Source of the DNA: Zygosaccharomyces rouxii
Lineage: Eukaryota; Ascomycota; Saccharomycetes; Saccharomycetales; Saccharomycetaceae
Assembly (NCBI RefSeq): GCF_000026365.1
Contig: NC_012991.1
Location: 1,054,001-1,118,000 of the forward strand
Reading direction: 5' to 3'
Length of the DNA: 64,000 nt
A program made the position numbers and the translations under genes. Shown piece by piece: positions 50,273 to 58,896 of the stretch. Position 1 is the first letter of the stretch, and the number at the start of each line of letters is the position of its first letter. Under the pieces are notes generated by a model that saw only the letters and a program-made list of their open reading frames with translations, had not been told where the DNA came from and did no database searches.

Positions 50273-50317
50273 TCATCTCTTTTTACTTTTTCACTTTATT
50301 CCCATTGTAAATAGTAT

Positions 50318-51574
50318 TCATATATCTTTAATCGTGTAATCTAATGAATATAACGGCGTCAAATCATCGATCTTACCAGGCCAAATAGTCTCGGGCAGAT
50401 AGTTAGCATTTTCACTGAGAAAGCCTTCCCGGGCTTTTTGGTCCTGAGTATGTAATGCGTGCAATTTCTGTTGAGATTCTTGTAGAACTATTGTCATTTC
50501 TTGGGCAACAGAACGTCTACGTTCAACTTCATCTAAAAGGTTATAATAACTCGTTTTAAAATTTTGATAAAATTCACATAACTCTTTGGTGAGTTTTACT
50601 TCTTGCAAACAAGATTCCTTGAATGTAGAGATCAGCTCTGATATATCCTTGAAAATCATCAAATATTCCTGATGCTTATGAAACTCATTAATCAATTTGT
50701 TTATCTGACTGTGTAAATTAACCTTATCGATAGTTTTCCTCTCTAGCAAGTTTTTGAAGTTTTCAAGAACTTGATCCACGTCACGGATGGTATCTTTTAA
50801 TGTTTCCAAGATGGATCCCAATTCTCCATTGTCCTTTGTAACCACCTTTAATAATTCCTGATAACTGGGTCCCTCTAACTTTTTAGATTGTAATAATTTG
50901 CATTTATCAAAATGATCAGTTAAAGAATTGATATATTCCACTAGCTCATGCTCTAAATTATCCATTTCCTCTGGAAGTTCAATGCTTAATGTTTTATTTT
51001 CTAGACTTTCAGATCCCAAATTTTTATTAAATGTAGCTTCCACTGTTTTGATTCTCGTAAAGATCAGTTGCTCTCCAACTTTCTTGGTCATATTATGGTA
51101 TTGGGATGTGATGTTTTCAATCTGCTGTTTAATTATTGGTATTTCCTTTAATCTTTCGTCCAAGATATGTGTATTTTCCTTTGGTATAAAATCTCCCAGG
51201 TTTAATTGATCATCATTTGTATCATTCCCACTTACTAAAACGTTATTGATATTGTTTAGTTGAGCTACTCTAGCTGAAATCTGGTCCTGCCAGTATTTCA
51301 TCGTCTTAATAAGATCCACCAACATCACTTGGGACCATTCAGTTTTAATCAAATTTTCACCAATTCCAACCTTTAAAACGTTCTTATAAAGGAAATCACC
51401 TTGACTCTTGAGACAACTAATCATAAACCTTAATTTTGAGACGTCTTGTTGCCATTTTGAAAGTTCTCCCTTAGCACCCACAATCCTCATGCTAGCTTCT
51501 TCACAAAGAACTTGTGCTTCTACCAAAAAATTCCTGGCATTAGATACAAATATATCAGTAACCTCATTACTCAT
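50318..51574 (-). CDS. ATG17: Autophagy scaffold Atg17
   Basis: 418 aa from the ATG at 51574 (417 in S. cerevisiae). Atg17 is the scaffold of the Atg1 complex with Atg29 and Atg31, starting autophagosome formation. The protein is almost all helix, as expected for its crescent shape, with conserved segments KLRFMISCLKSQGDFLY, LTDHFDKCKLLQSKK, HQEYLMIFKDISELI and the C-terminal NYLPETIWPGKIDDLTPLY. Order matches YLR423C. It is divergent from SPP382. Confidence 0.96.
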   Translation of the reverse strand: MSNEVTDIFVSNARNFLVEAQVLCEEASMRIVGAKGELSKWQQDVSKLRFMISCLKSQGDFLYKNVLKVGIGENLIKTEWSQVMLVDLIKTMKYWQDQISARVAQLNNINNVLVSGNDTNDDQLNLGDFIPKENTHILDERLKEIPIIKQQIENITSQYHNMTKKVGEQLIFTRIKTVEATFNKNLGSESLENKTLSIELPEEMDNLEHELVEYINSLTDHFDKCKLLQSKKLEGPSYQELLKVVTKDNGELGSILETLKDTIRDVDQVLENFKNLLERKTIDKVNLHSQINKLINEFHKHQEYLMIFKDISELISTFKESCLQEVKLTKELCEFYQNFKTSYYNLLDEVERRRSVAQEMTIVLQESQQKLHALHTQDQKAREGFLSENANYLPETIWPGKIDDLTPLYSLDYTIKDI

Positions 51575-51637
51575 GATCACCTTCTACTTCATAAATAGCT
51601 TCTAATATTGAATCTAGTGTAATACAACATCAAGCAT

Positions 51638-51662
51638 TAAAGGCGAAAGCTCATCGCCTTTA
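51638..51662. promoter_or_regulatory. 9-7-9 inverted repeat containing a PAC motif
   Basis: TAAAGGCGA and TCGCCTTTA flank AAGCTCA; the right part spells AGCTCATCGC (51648-51657), a PAC motif in reverse orientation. It is in the 181 bp ATG17-SPP382 divergent promoter, about 95 bp from the SPP382 start. Confidence 0.5.
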
Positions 51663-51755
51663 GAATCACTACAGTACAGATAAAGGTTTAACAACTAAGA
51701 AAAGAACCAAGAGATTCTAATTACAATTGAAGTGAACCAGAGTACTTTAAATGAA

Positions 51756-53711
51756 ATGGTAGCTGAATATGATGAAGAGCTGGTCAAGAGAAGGCGGCTA
51801 GAAAGTGGTGATGCGGCTGTTCAAGATGACAGTAATGAGAATGAGTCTAATGATAATATGACTAAGAAATACGGTATCGGTGCTAAATTGTTATTAAAGA
51901 TGGGTTATAAAAAAGGACAAGGTCTTGGTAGGGATGGTTCTGGTATATCTGAACCTATTGAACCTGAAAAGAGGCCCGTTGCCAACGCAGGTCTTGGATC
52001 GCTGTCAGCTGCAGCAAATAATGAGGAAGAATCAGAGTCAGAAGCCACAAGTTCAGATGATGACATGGTTCATCCATTGCATACCAAAGATCATAACACT
52101 GTAGATTTTCAAAAGACTTCAATAACTTTTCCCAGTGAAGATATTTCCGAGTTGGAGGAATTGGCTAGGAGTTTACAGATCCGTTGTAATATAGGTTTAC
52201 CTGTTAAAATCAATCAAGTAGATGAAACTCGGAAGAATGACTTGAAGAAACTGGGGGGTGAGTTATTAGACGTTCAAGAACAACTAGATGCTATAGAACG
52301 TCGAATACCTTTGGTAGAACCTGAATTATCCGCAATGGTTAACAAGGAAGAACAGTTAAAAACAATCGCTGAATGTGAACCTGAGGCTTTTGAAATAAAG
52401 GCACATTTGATACTACAAGCTTCTGATCGGGATTTGGTCGATACGTTGTTTGCTGACTTGCTGCATTCTACCTTCAAGAAATTCTGGTTTAATTGGGATC
52501 CCTTAGACAGTTCAAATGAAGTACTAAAAGAATTTCAACCTTTAATTTCAGATGTAGAATCTCATATTGAGTTTTCTGATATAAGTTATAACCGCACACA
52601 AACTGTCATTTACCGCAGCATTATGGAGAAGTTGATCCCATTTTGGCAAGATTTCGAATTGACAAAGGATAAGATTAATCTCATTATACAGTTGATTCTA
52701 GATTATCAACCCATATTCAAGCTTATGAATTGTGAAAAGTACCTTTTTGAAAAGTACATCTCTGTCAAACTTATCGATGCCTTGGAAAAATGGGATATAT
52801 CTGGTAATCATGAGGGATTGCCGCCCAGTATGTGGTATTTCGACCTTTCCTTTCTGATATTGGACGAAACTCTTCAAAAACTTGAAGAAATCGTCGAGTC
52901 TAAATTGTATGCATATTTTGATAAATGGCATCACAGAAGATCCAAGGTGATACGAAGATCCGATTTAATGGTCATTCAAGATTTATTAGGTGAAGAGAAG
53001 TTTGTGGATATCATTAGAACCAACTTTCTACCAAAATTTATTGATCAACTTTGGGACAAGTATTTTGATCCAGTGCTGGAACTGGAAGATCCATCTCTGG
53101 ATGATGGTTCGTTGTATTATTATCAAAGGCTACGAGAATACAGATTGCTTTTCAATACTGAAGATTATAAAACTCTCGTAGGTGCGGCATTTAATGAATT
53201 GAATAAAATTCTTTACCAATGGTTACTTTATGCAGATGACCAAGATTTATCAGGAGCTCAATGGTGGTTCAACAGCTTTATTAATAAAATTTTTGCTCAA
53301 AATGATCCAATAGAAGTAGAATTAGAGGAAATACGCAGATCTTTGAGATTTTTCCAAGATTCAAATGCCTTGAACCATCCTATTCACAATGATAGATTAG
53401 ATTTGAGAGAAGAATTGAAACTGATAGACCATGATAAAAAATACAATGTTCAAAACATACCATTGACGAGAGTAAGTCCGACGTTTAGGGACGTCTTAGA
53501 GGATTACTGCGAAGAAAAAGGTTTCATACTTGAAAAGACCGACCACTATACGCAATTACCGCAGTTCACCAATCAAGATGTTTTAGTTCCCGTGTTTAAA
53601 GTGCATACAGGCATTCGAATCCACAACGTGGCCCTTAAAGATGATATTCTATGGGTTGAAAAAGGCAAAGGTTCATTTATTCCAACGTATTTATACGAAT
53701 TAGCGTCTTAA
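51756..53711 (+). CDS. SPP382: G-patch spliceosome disassembly factor Spp382/Ntr1
   Basis: 651 aa from the ATG at 51756 (708 in S. cerevisiae). Spp382 binds and activates the DEAH helicase Prp43 in spliceosome disassembly. The G-patch lies near the N-terminus (about 38-75: YGIGAKLLLKMGYKKGQGLGRDGSGI). An acidic Ser stretch follows, then the GCFC/tuftelin-interacting region (about 150-550) containing WYFDLSFLILDE and WQDFE. Order matches YLR424W. The 3' end lies 42 bp from convergent MIA40. Confidence 0.93.
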   Translation: MVAEYDEELVKRRRLESGDAAVQDDSNENESNDNMTKKYGIGAKLLLKMGYKKGQGLGRDGSGISEPIEPEKRPVANAGLGSLSAAANNEEESESEATSSDDDMVHPLHTKDHNTVDFQKTSITFPSEDISELEELARSLQIRCNIGLPVKINQVDETRKNDLKKLGGELLDVQEQLDAIERRIPLVEPELSAMVNKEEQLKTIAECEPEAFEIKAHLILQASDRDLVDTLFADLLHSTFKKFWFNWDPLDSSNEVLKEFQPLISDVESHIEFSDISYNRTQTVIYRSIMEKLIPFWQDFELTKDKINLIIQLILDYQPIFKLMNCEKYLFEKYISVKLIDALEKWDISGNHEGLPPSMWYFDLSFLILDETLQKLEEIVESKLYAYFDKWHHRRSKVIRRSDLMVIQDLLGEEKFVDIIRTNFLPKFIDQLWDKYFDPVLELEDPSLDDGSLYYYQRLREYRLLFNTEDYKTLVGAAFNELNKILYQWLLYADDQDLSGAQWWFNSFINKIFAQNDPIEVELEEIRRSLRFFQDSNALNHPIHNDRLDLREELKLIDHDKKYNVQNIPLTRVSPTFRDVLEDYCEEKGFILEKTDHYTQLPQFTNQDVLVPVFKVHTGIRIHNVALKDDILWVEKGKGSFIPTYLYELAS

Positions 53712-53753
53712 GCACCTGTTTTATGTACAAGTCTTTAAATGAATTCGGTAGGA

Positions 53754-54698
53754 TCAGTCACTAGATTCAGAAGATTTTGAATCCTCTTCCTTTGGTTGTT
53801 CTGGTTGTTGTTCTTGCTGTTGTTCCTTTTGAGGTTGAGATTGAGGTTGTTCAGGAGCGTCAACAACTGCAACTTCGGCTTCTACAGATTCTTGAGCGGC
53901 AATAGCTTCTTCTTCATCTTTCAATTGCTCAGCGTAATGTTCGGGATGTTTTCTAAAGCATTCTTGCATGTTTTGGAATTTTTCTATGCAGTCAATACCT
54001 TTAGGCTCAGCTTCAGAGTAAACGAAACAGGAGAAGGCAGCTTTGAATTCTTCACCACATGGACCGTGAGCCATACCGCCTAAACATGGACAATCCCAAT
54101 TGATCTCACCGGTATCTGGATTATAAGCGGTTGCTTTTTCATCTTGTTCGGACTCATTTGAATCTTCTTCAGGAGCAGGTTGTGGCTCTGAGGCATCTTG
54201 ATGTTTTTCTGAAGCATCTTCATGTTTTTCTTCCGCAGCAGGCTGTTCAGGTTCTGCAGGTTTTTCTTCTGCAGCAGGCTGTTCTTCTGTAGCGGATTGT
54301 TCTGGTTCTGCAGGTTGTTCTGGTTCAGAAGGCTGTTCTTCTGCTGCAGGCTGTTCTTCTGCTGCAGGCTGTTCTTCTGCTGCAGGCTGTTCCTCCGCAG
54401 CAGGCTGCTCAGGTTCAGCTGCTTGTGCCGGTTCAGCTGCTTGTTCCTCTGCAGCTGGTTGTTCAGGTTCCTGAATGTTTGCACTCTTCTCCGGTAGAAT
54501 AGATTTCAAACTGTAGGGAGATACGAAGAGAATGGATCCTAGAGTGACTAGTGCCCCCAAAGAAATTGCACTGAATTTATTACCACCATTTAAATTACGA
54601 CTCGAGCTCGAGGCATAGCGCTTCAAAGGTCCACGGGAGGCACGAGCTAGCGGCACAGCTCTGTAAGTTAAACCTCTAGAAACGATTGAACGAAACAT
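53754..54698 (-). CDS. MIA40: Mitochondrial intermembrane space oxidoreductase Mia40
   Basis: 314 aa (403 in S. cerevisiae). Mia40 is the import receptor and oxidase of the intermembrane space, with Erv1. A basic N-terminus (1-40) and one membrane segment (about 42-64) anchor it. A Glu/Pro/Ala/Gln linker (about 75-195) contains tandem repeats. The conserved core has the redox CPC (203-205) and twin CX9C (214/224 and 237/247). A Gln/Glu-rich tail closes the protein. It lacks nothing of the active core; the shorter length comes from the linkers. Order matches YKL195W. Confidence 0.97.
   Translation of the reverse strand: MFRSIVSRGLTYRAVPLARASRGPLKRYASSSSRNLNGGNKFSAISLGALVTLGSILFVSPYSLKSILPEKSANIQEPEQPAAEEQAAEPAQAAEPEQPAAEEQPAAEEQPAAEEQPAAEEQPSEPEQPAEPEQSATEEQPAAEEKPAEPEQPAAEEKHEDASEKHQDASEPQPAPEEDSNESEQDEKATAYNPDTGEINWDCPCLGGMAHGPCGEEFKAAFSCFVYSEAEPKGIDCIEKFQNMQECFRKHPEHYAEQLKDEEEAIAAQESVEAEVAVVDAPEQPQSQPQKEQQQEQQPEQPKEEDSKSSESSD
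54331..54420 (-). repeat. 18 bp tandem repeat in the MIA40 linker
   Basis: About five units of 18 bp encode the hexapeptide EEQPAA-like repeats; three central copies are identical at the DNA level. It is likely length-variable, as only the linker is affected and the frame is kept by the unit size. Confidence 0.85.
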
Positions 54699-54993
54699 CA
54701 GAACTTTAAAGTTGATCGTTTACCTGCTTTAAGTCTCTAGATGAGCTCTCTTTTACGAAATATGTTAGTTGGTAATCATCAACATCAAAACTTTCGCCCT
54801 GTAAAATTGTTTTCATCATATACAGAACAACTACATTAAAGCAAACAAACAAAAAATAAATAAATAATAATAAAGATAAGCAAGACTAACAGAATTTTGG
54901 CGGCTTATATCGATCTGATCGTCATTTTCATCCATTTAACGAGAATCTCCAGTTCAAAAGGAGTCGATTGCTGGTAAAATTGTCCCCCTTATC

Positions 54994-55596
54994 ATGAAGA
55001 TCTATTACATCGGTGTCCTGCGTAATACAGGTGAAAAATCACTAGAACTCACAGAGAAAAAGGATTTATCACAATTTGGTTTCTTTGAAAGGAGTAGTGT
55101 TGCCCAGTTTATGACTTTTTTCGCAGAAACAGTTTCCTTAAGAACTGGTGCTGGTCAAAGACAAAGTGTAGAGGAAGGTAACTACATTGGACATGTTTAC
55201 GCACGTTCTGAAGGTATATGTGGTGTTATCGTTACTGATAAAGATTATCCTGTAAGACCTGCCTATACGCTTTTGAACAAACTACTAGAAGATTACTTAA
55301 TACAACATCCACCTAGTCAATGGCAAAATATTACTGAAACTAATGCAAGTTTACAAATGACAGATTTAAACGATATGATCAGCAGGTACCAAGATCCTAG
55401 TCAAGCTGATGCGATTATGAGAGTTCAGCAAGAACTAGATGAGACCAAAATCGTTTTGCACAATACCATTGACAGCGTTCTACAAAGAGGTGAAAAGCTT
55501 GATAATCTGGTGGATAAATCTGAAACTTTGAATACATCTTCAAAAATGTTTTACAAGCAGGCAAAGAAGAGCAATTCGTGTTGTATCATCATTTGA
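54994..55596 (+). CDS. YKT6: R-SNARE Ykt6
   Basis: 200 aa, as in S. cerevisiae. A lipid-anchored v-SNARE used in ER-Golgi, Golgi, vacuolar and autophagosome fusion. The N-terminal longin domain (about 1-130) begins [11 protein letters not shown]; the SNARE motif (about 138-195) has the central Arg in [22 protein letters not shown]. The end is NSCCIII, a CAAX box with an adjacent palmitoylation cysteine. Order matches YKL196C. Confidence 0.98.
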   Translation: MKIYYIGVLRNTGEKSLELTEKKDLSQFGFFERSSVAQFMTFFAETVSLRTGAGQRQSVEEGNYIGHVYARSEGICGVIVTDKDYPVRPAYTLLNKLLEDYLIQHPPSQWQNITETNASLQMTDLNDMISRYQDPSQADAIMRVQQELDETKIVLHNTIDSVLQRGEKLDNLVDKSETLNTSSKMFYKQAKKSNSCCIII

Positions 55597-55759
55597 TTAT
55601 GTGTGCGTGAGCTTAATTTTATTTTATTAAATTTTTTCTCTTTATAACTACACTTTTAAACTTGCTAGTCTGGGGCTTTAGCAGAGTTCAATCGAATATT
55701 TACTGTATGCATATTGAAATAGTAGCGCCCTATTATTTCAGCGATACGCGAACTCAAAC

Positions 55760-55772
55760 GAGAATCGAACTC
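55760..55772 (-). other. Isolated tRNA-like B box (possible tRNA remnant or TFIIIC site)
   Basis: On the minus strand GAGTTCGATTCTC fits the B-box consensus GWTCRANNC and forms a T-arm-like stem (GCGAG/CTCGT). No matching acceptor stem, D arm or anticodon arm is found in the 90 bases upstream, so it is not a complete tRNA. It lies downstream of tRNA-Asn. Confidence 0.3.
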
Positions 55773-55851
55773 GCGCTTCCTGGGGGCAATACGATATCAT
55801 ATAAAGGGTTCCAGGTTTAATGATCCCACTTCCCCCTATTGGGGGAGAAGG

Positions 55852-55858
55852 AAAAAAA
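55852..55858 (-). terminator. Pol III terminator of tRNA-Asn
   Basis: Seven T on the minus strand starting five bases after the tRNA 3' end. Confidence 0.8.
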
Positions 55859-55862
55859 TAAA

Positions 55863-55936
55863 CGACCTCGGTGAGGATCGAACTCACGCTCTTGCGATTA
55901 ACAGTCGCACGCCTTAACCAGCTTGGCCACGAAGTC
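55863..55936 (-). tRNA. tRNA-Asn (anticodon GTT)
   Basis: 74 bases with no intron. Acceptor stem GACTTCG/CGAGGTC plus discriminator G, a D arm including GGCCAAGCTGGTTAAGGC (A box), anticodon arm GCGACTGTTAATCGC and a T arm around GAGTTCGATCCTC (B box). It is nearly identical to S. cerevisiae tRNA-Asn(GUU). From memory, S. cerevisiae chromosome XI also has a tN(GUU) gene next to YKT6, so this is syntenic. A run of seven T downstream (55852-55858) serves as Pol III terminator. Confidence 0.96.
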
Positions 55937-56635
55937 ATTGTAATTGTTGTGAATACTGATCTTGGATTAGAGTGTGCTAACTCTAGAAAACAGCATGTGC
56001 ATTTCTAAGACGAAATACTCTAGACCTTGCATTCATACGAATCCCATACCCACCTAAATCTTGCTAGAAGGCTACGTTTACATTCTGTACCATCCATTGA
56101 AAACTACTTTCCAGGTCTACTTCCTTTGATGCTGAATATAACGTCATAATAAATTAATTCTCGACATTACTTCGAGACTACCGAGATTCGAAGAGTTGAG
56201 GGACATTCTCTGAGTTATGCCTGTTGCTACTAGTTTCAAGAGTGTTCACTACCACCAAGCTAACATACTCTGCTAGTTCATAGCTTATTGTATTCTACTG
56301 CTCGGCGTCACATATTCCCTCACATGTGCTTTAGCAGAAAGAACGGACAGTACGACTTACTATTTAGTCATAATCAATAGGGGGTAATCCCCGGAACAAA
56401 TTCGCGATTTTAAGGCCTCCGATTCGTGAATAATTGAAGGTCTCCGATTCGGTTCCTTAATGCTGTATGAATGGAGTTATGAGGACGGATTAAATTGCTT
56501 TCTTAACCCCCTTAGTTCCTCCCCACTGTGGTATATATTATTCAATGCATTATCCTCGATGGGCGTATAACGAGGGTCTCTCGACCAGCAAGTCTTCAGA
56601 TCGAGTACATGTATATTGGGACAAATTGACTCGAT
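55937..56635. other. tRNA-Asn upstream / CYB2 promoter region
   Basis: 699 bp. Seen: two direct copies of CTCCGATTCG (56417-56426 and 56442-56451), several short C-rich segments (GGGGGTAATCCCC at 56379-56391 and ACCCCCTT at 56506-56513), and a TATATATT at 56531-56538. The zone beside the tRNA begins TGTTGT (55945), as an LTR would, but no second end is found. The CYB2 promoter may use the repeated CTCCGATTCG as a factor site. Confidence 0.5.
56417..56451. promoter_or_regulatory. Directly repeated CTCCGATTCG upstream of CYB2
   Basis: Two identical 10-mers 25 bp apart, about 190-220 bp upstream of the CYB2 ATG. CCG/CGG triplets suggest a Zn2Cys6 regulator; the known CYB2 regulator Hap1 recognises CGGNNNTANCGG, which these do not match exactly. 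Confidence 0.35.
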
Positions 56636-58432
56636 ATGTGGTTTAGATCGAAGCCTATTTGGAAGTTATCAGAGGTTACTGCTAGATCTTTACGTGGTAT
56701 CAATACTAAGAGATCTTTTACCTGGAATTCTAAGGGCAGCAATGCATTCGTACGCTCCTCTATTTTGAAGAAGCGTAGTATGGCTACTGCGTTATTGGTT
56801 ACCGCTGTAGCCGCTGCATCGAGTGTTAAATTGTCCTCTCGACCTTTAGATAACGGACCGAAAGTAGATATGTCAAAACCTGCCATTAGTCCAGATGAAG
56901 TCGCTAAACACAATTCGCCCGATGATTGTTGGGTTGTTATTGATGGATATGTCTACGATTTGACGGAATTTGCTCCTGTACATCCTGGTGGACCTACAGT
57001 AATTAAATCAAACGCAGGTAAAGATGTCAGTGCAATTTTTGATCCATTGCATGCTCCAGATGTTATTGAGAAATTTATTGATCCAAGTAAAAGGTTAGGT
57101 CCCTTGGAGGGCGATATGCCAAAGGAATTGGTTTGTGCGCCTTTTACACCCGGTGAAACCCCTGATGATGTTCAAAGAAAATTGAAATTAAGAGCTAGGT
57201 TACCTCCGCTGGATGCAATTACCAATCTGTACGATTTTGAATTCTTAGCATCTCAAGTTTTAACCAAGCAGGCATGGGCTTACTATTCAAGTGGTGCTGA
57301 TGATGAAATTACCATGAGAGAAAACCACTTTGCATACCATAGAATTTTCTTTAAGCCTAAAGTTTTGGTGAACGTTGCTGAGGTGGATACAAAGACTGAA
57401 ATGCTGGGTGCACCTGTTGATGTGCCATTCTATGTTACTGCTACAGCATTGTGTAAACTGGGTAATCCAGCTGAGGGTGAAAAAGATATTGCAAGAGGTT
57501 GTGGATCTGGTGAGAAAAAGGTGCCTCAAATGGTTTCCACATTAGCATCCTGTTCCTTAGAAGAAGTGGTTAATGCAGGCAAAGAAGATCAAATAAGATG
57601 GTTTCAGTTGTACATGAATGAGGATCGTAGTGTAGTGGATCAAATGATCTCCAGTGCAGAAAAATTGGGTTACAAAGGTATATTCGTAACTGTCGATGCA
57701 CCTGGGCTTGGTAATAGAGAAAAGGATACAAAGGTTAAATTTTCTAGTCAGGCCGGTCCGTTGAGTGTGAAAAAGAAGGAAAAGGAGGATAAAGGTAAAG
57801 ATAATGGAGAATCTAGTGGAGCCTCTAAATATTTATCTAAATTTATTGATCCTTCATTCGACTGGGATGACTTGGTTGAAGTGAAGAAAAAGACAAAATT
57901 ACCAATTGTGATTAAAGGTGTTCAAAGAGTTGAAGATGTTGTTAAGGCTGCTGAAGTTGGCGCTAGTGGTGTTGTGCTTTCAAATCATGGTGGTAGGCAA
58001 TTAGATTTCTCTAGGTCACCAATTGAAGTTTTGGCTGAAGCTCAACCAATTCTCAAAGAACGCAATTTTGAAAACTTTGATGTTTTCGTTGATGGTGGTA
58101 TTCGCAGAGGTACTGATGTGGTTAAGGCTCTTTGTCTTGGTGCTAAAGGTGTTGGTTTAGGTAGGCCTTTCCTATATGCCAACTCGGTTTATGGGAAGGA
58201 AGGTGTTCAAAAAGCAATTGATATTCTCAATTTTGAAGTGGAGATGACGATGAGATTGCTTGGTGTTACTTCTATCAAGCAATTGGGGCCGGAGTTGATA
58301 GATACTTCATGTATTAAATCCAGATCTGTTCAAGTACCAAGGGACTACCTCTACGACAAGACTTACATGAGTTCTGATTTGGTTAGTTTCATGCCACCAC
58401 AAGAAGACGAGGCTGATGGCGAGAACGAGTGA
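56636..58432 (+). CDS. CYB2: L-lactate dehydrogenase (cytochrome b2), mitochondrial
   Basis: 598 aa (591 in S. cerevisiae). Oxidises L-lactate to pyruvate in the intermembrane space and passes electrons to cytochrome c. A bipartite presequence is visible: a basic matrix-type segment (1-48), then a hydrophobic sorting segment (about 50-64). The cytochrome b5 domain has haem ligands in HPGG (His116) and LHAPD (His139). The FMN domain (about 195-570) contains the active site SNHGGRQLD and the IRRGTDV and GLGRPFLY loops. A charged loop (about 380-405, Lys/Glu-rich) matches the known protease-sensitive insert. The gene is not next to YKT6 or TUS1 in S. cerevisiae, so it is out of the synteny pattern. 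Confidence 0.96.
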   Translation: MWFRSKPIWKLSEVTARSLRGINTKRSFTWNSKGSNAFVRSSILKKRSMATALLVTAVAAASSVKLSSRPLDNGPKVDMSKPAISPDEVAKHNSPDDCWVVIDGYVYDLTEFAPVHPGGPTVIKSNAGKDVSAIFDPLHAPDVIEKFIDPSKRLGPLEGDMPKELVCAPFTPGETPDDVQRKLKLRARLPPLDAITNLYDFEFLASQVLTKQAWAYYSSGADDEITMRENHFAYHRIFFKPKVLVNVAEVDTKTEMLGAPVDVPFYVTATALCKLGNPAEGEKDIARGCGSGEKKVPQMVSTLASCSLEEVVNAGKEDQIRWFQLYMNEDRSVVDQMISSAEKLGYKGIFVTVDAPGLGNREKDTKVKFSSQAGPLSVKKKEKEDKGKDNGESSGASKYLSKFIDPSFDWDDLVEVKKKTKLPIVIKGVQRVEDVVKAAEVGASGVVLSNHGGRQLDFSRSPIEVLAEAQPILKERNFENFDVFVDGGIRRGTDVVKALCLGAKGVGLGRPFLYANSVYGKEGVQKAIDILNFEVEMTMRLLGVTSIKQLGPELIDTSCIKSRSVQVPRDYLYDKTYMSSDLVSFMPPQEDEADGENE

Positions 58433-58896
58433 AGATGGTTTAAAGACCTTATTTATTTATTTATTTATGTATTCTTTTATAAAAAAAAAACAAGAAAAGT
58501 TACGAGAAGAGTGTGATTAAGGAGACGAAACTTAGCCGCCGAGAGGGCTTGTTTTCATTCCTGTTGATCTCGTACTATGTGATATCAACGGGAGTACTTG
58601 TCTTGATTTACCGAGGGTAAAAGTAAACTTAAACAGACAAGAGCAGTACGCTAATCTAAGTACAGATATAACTATAGACGCCTTTTTAAAAATTAACATC
58701 TGGGTTTCCCGGATGTGCCAGTTGAAGTATCAACGATAGAATCATTCAATTCAATTTCTGCTCACGATCTGTGAACTCTTTTGTTTTTGTTTTCATTTGT
58801 TTTGTTTCGTTTTAATCTGATTATTCCTTCATTCCCTTTATTGAAGTATTATTTCCTCTTCGAAATTAATTGTTCCATTGAGACATTCTCGAGATT
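58433..58896. other. CYB2-TUS1 intergenic region
   Basis: 464 bp, with an ATTT repeat just after CYB2 (58449-58467), an A10 run, a perfect URS1 box (58533-58542), and pyrimidine-rich leader sequence before TUS1. No ORF is recognised. Confidence 0.5.
58533..58542 (+). promoter_or_regulatory. URS1 (Ume6) box
   Basis: TAGCCGCCGA is the exact reverse complement of the Ume6 consensus TCGGCGGCTA. It lies 355 bp upstream of the TUS1 start and 101 bp downstream of the CYB2 stop. Confidence 0.6.

Noticed and set aside
54080..54497. 134-codon minus and 91-codon plus ORFs across the MIA40 linker
   Set aside because: They are alternate frames of the repeat region; the repeat keeps several frames open.
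55945..56635. Solo LTR next to tRNA-Asn (starts TGTTGT)
   Set aside because: No matching terminal inverted end or target duplication could be found; too weak to call a mobile element.
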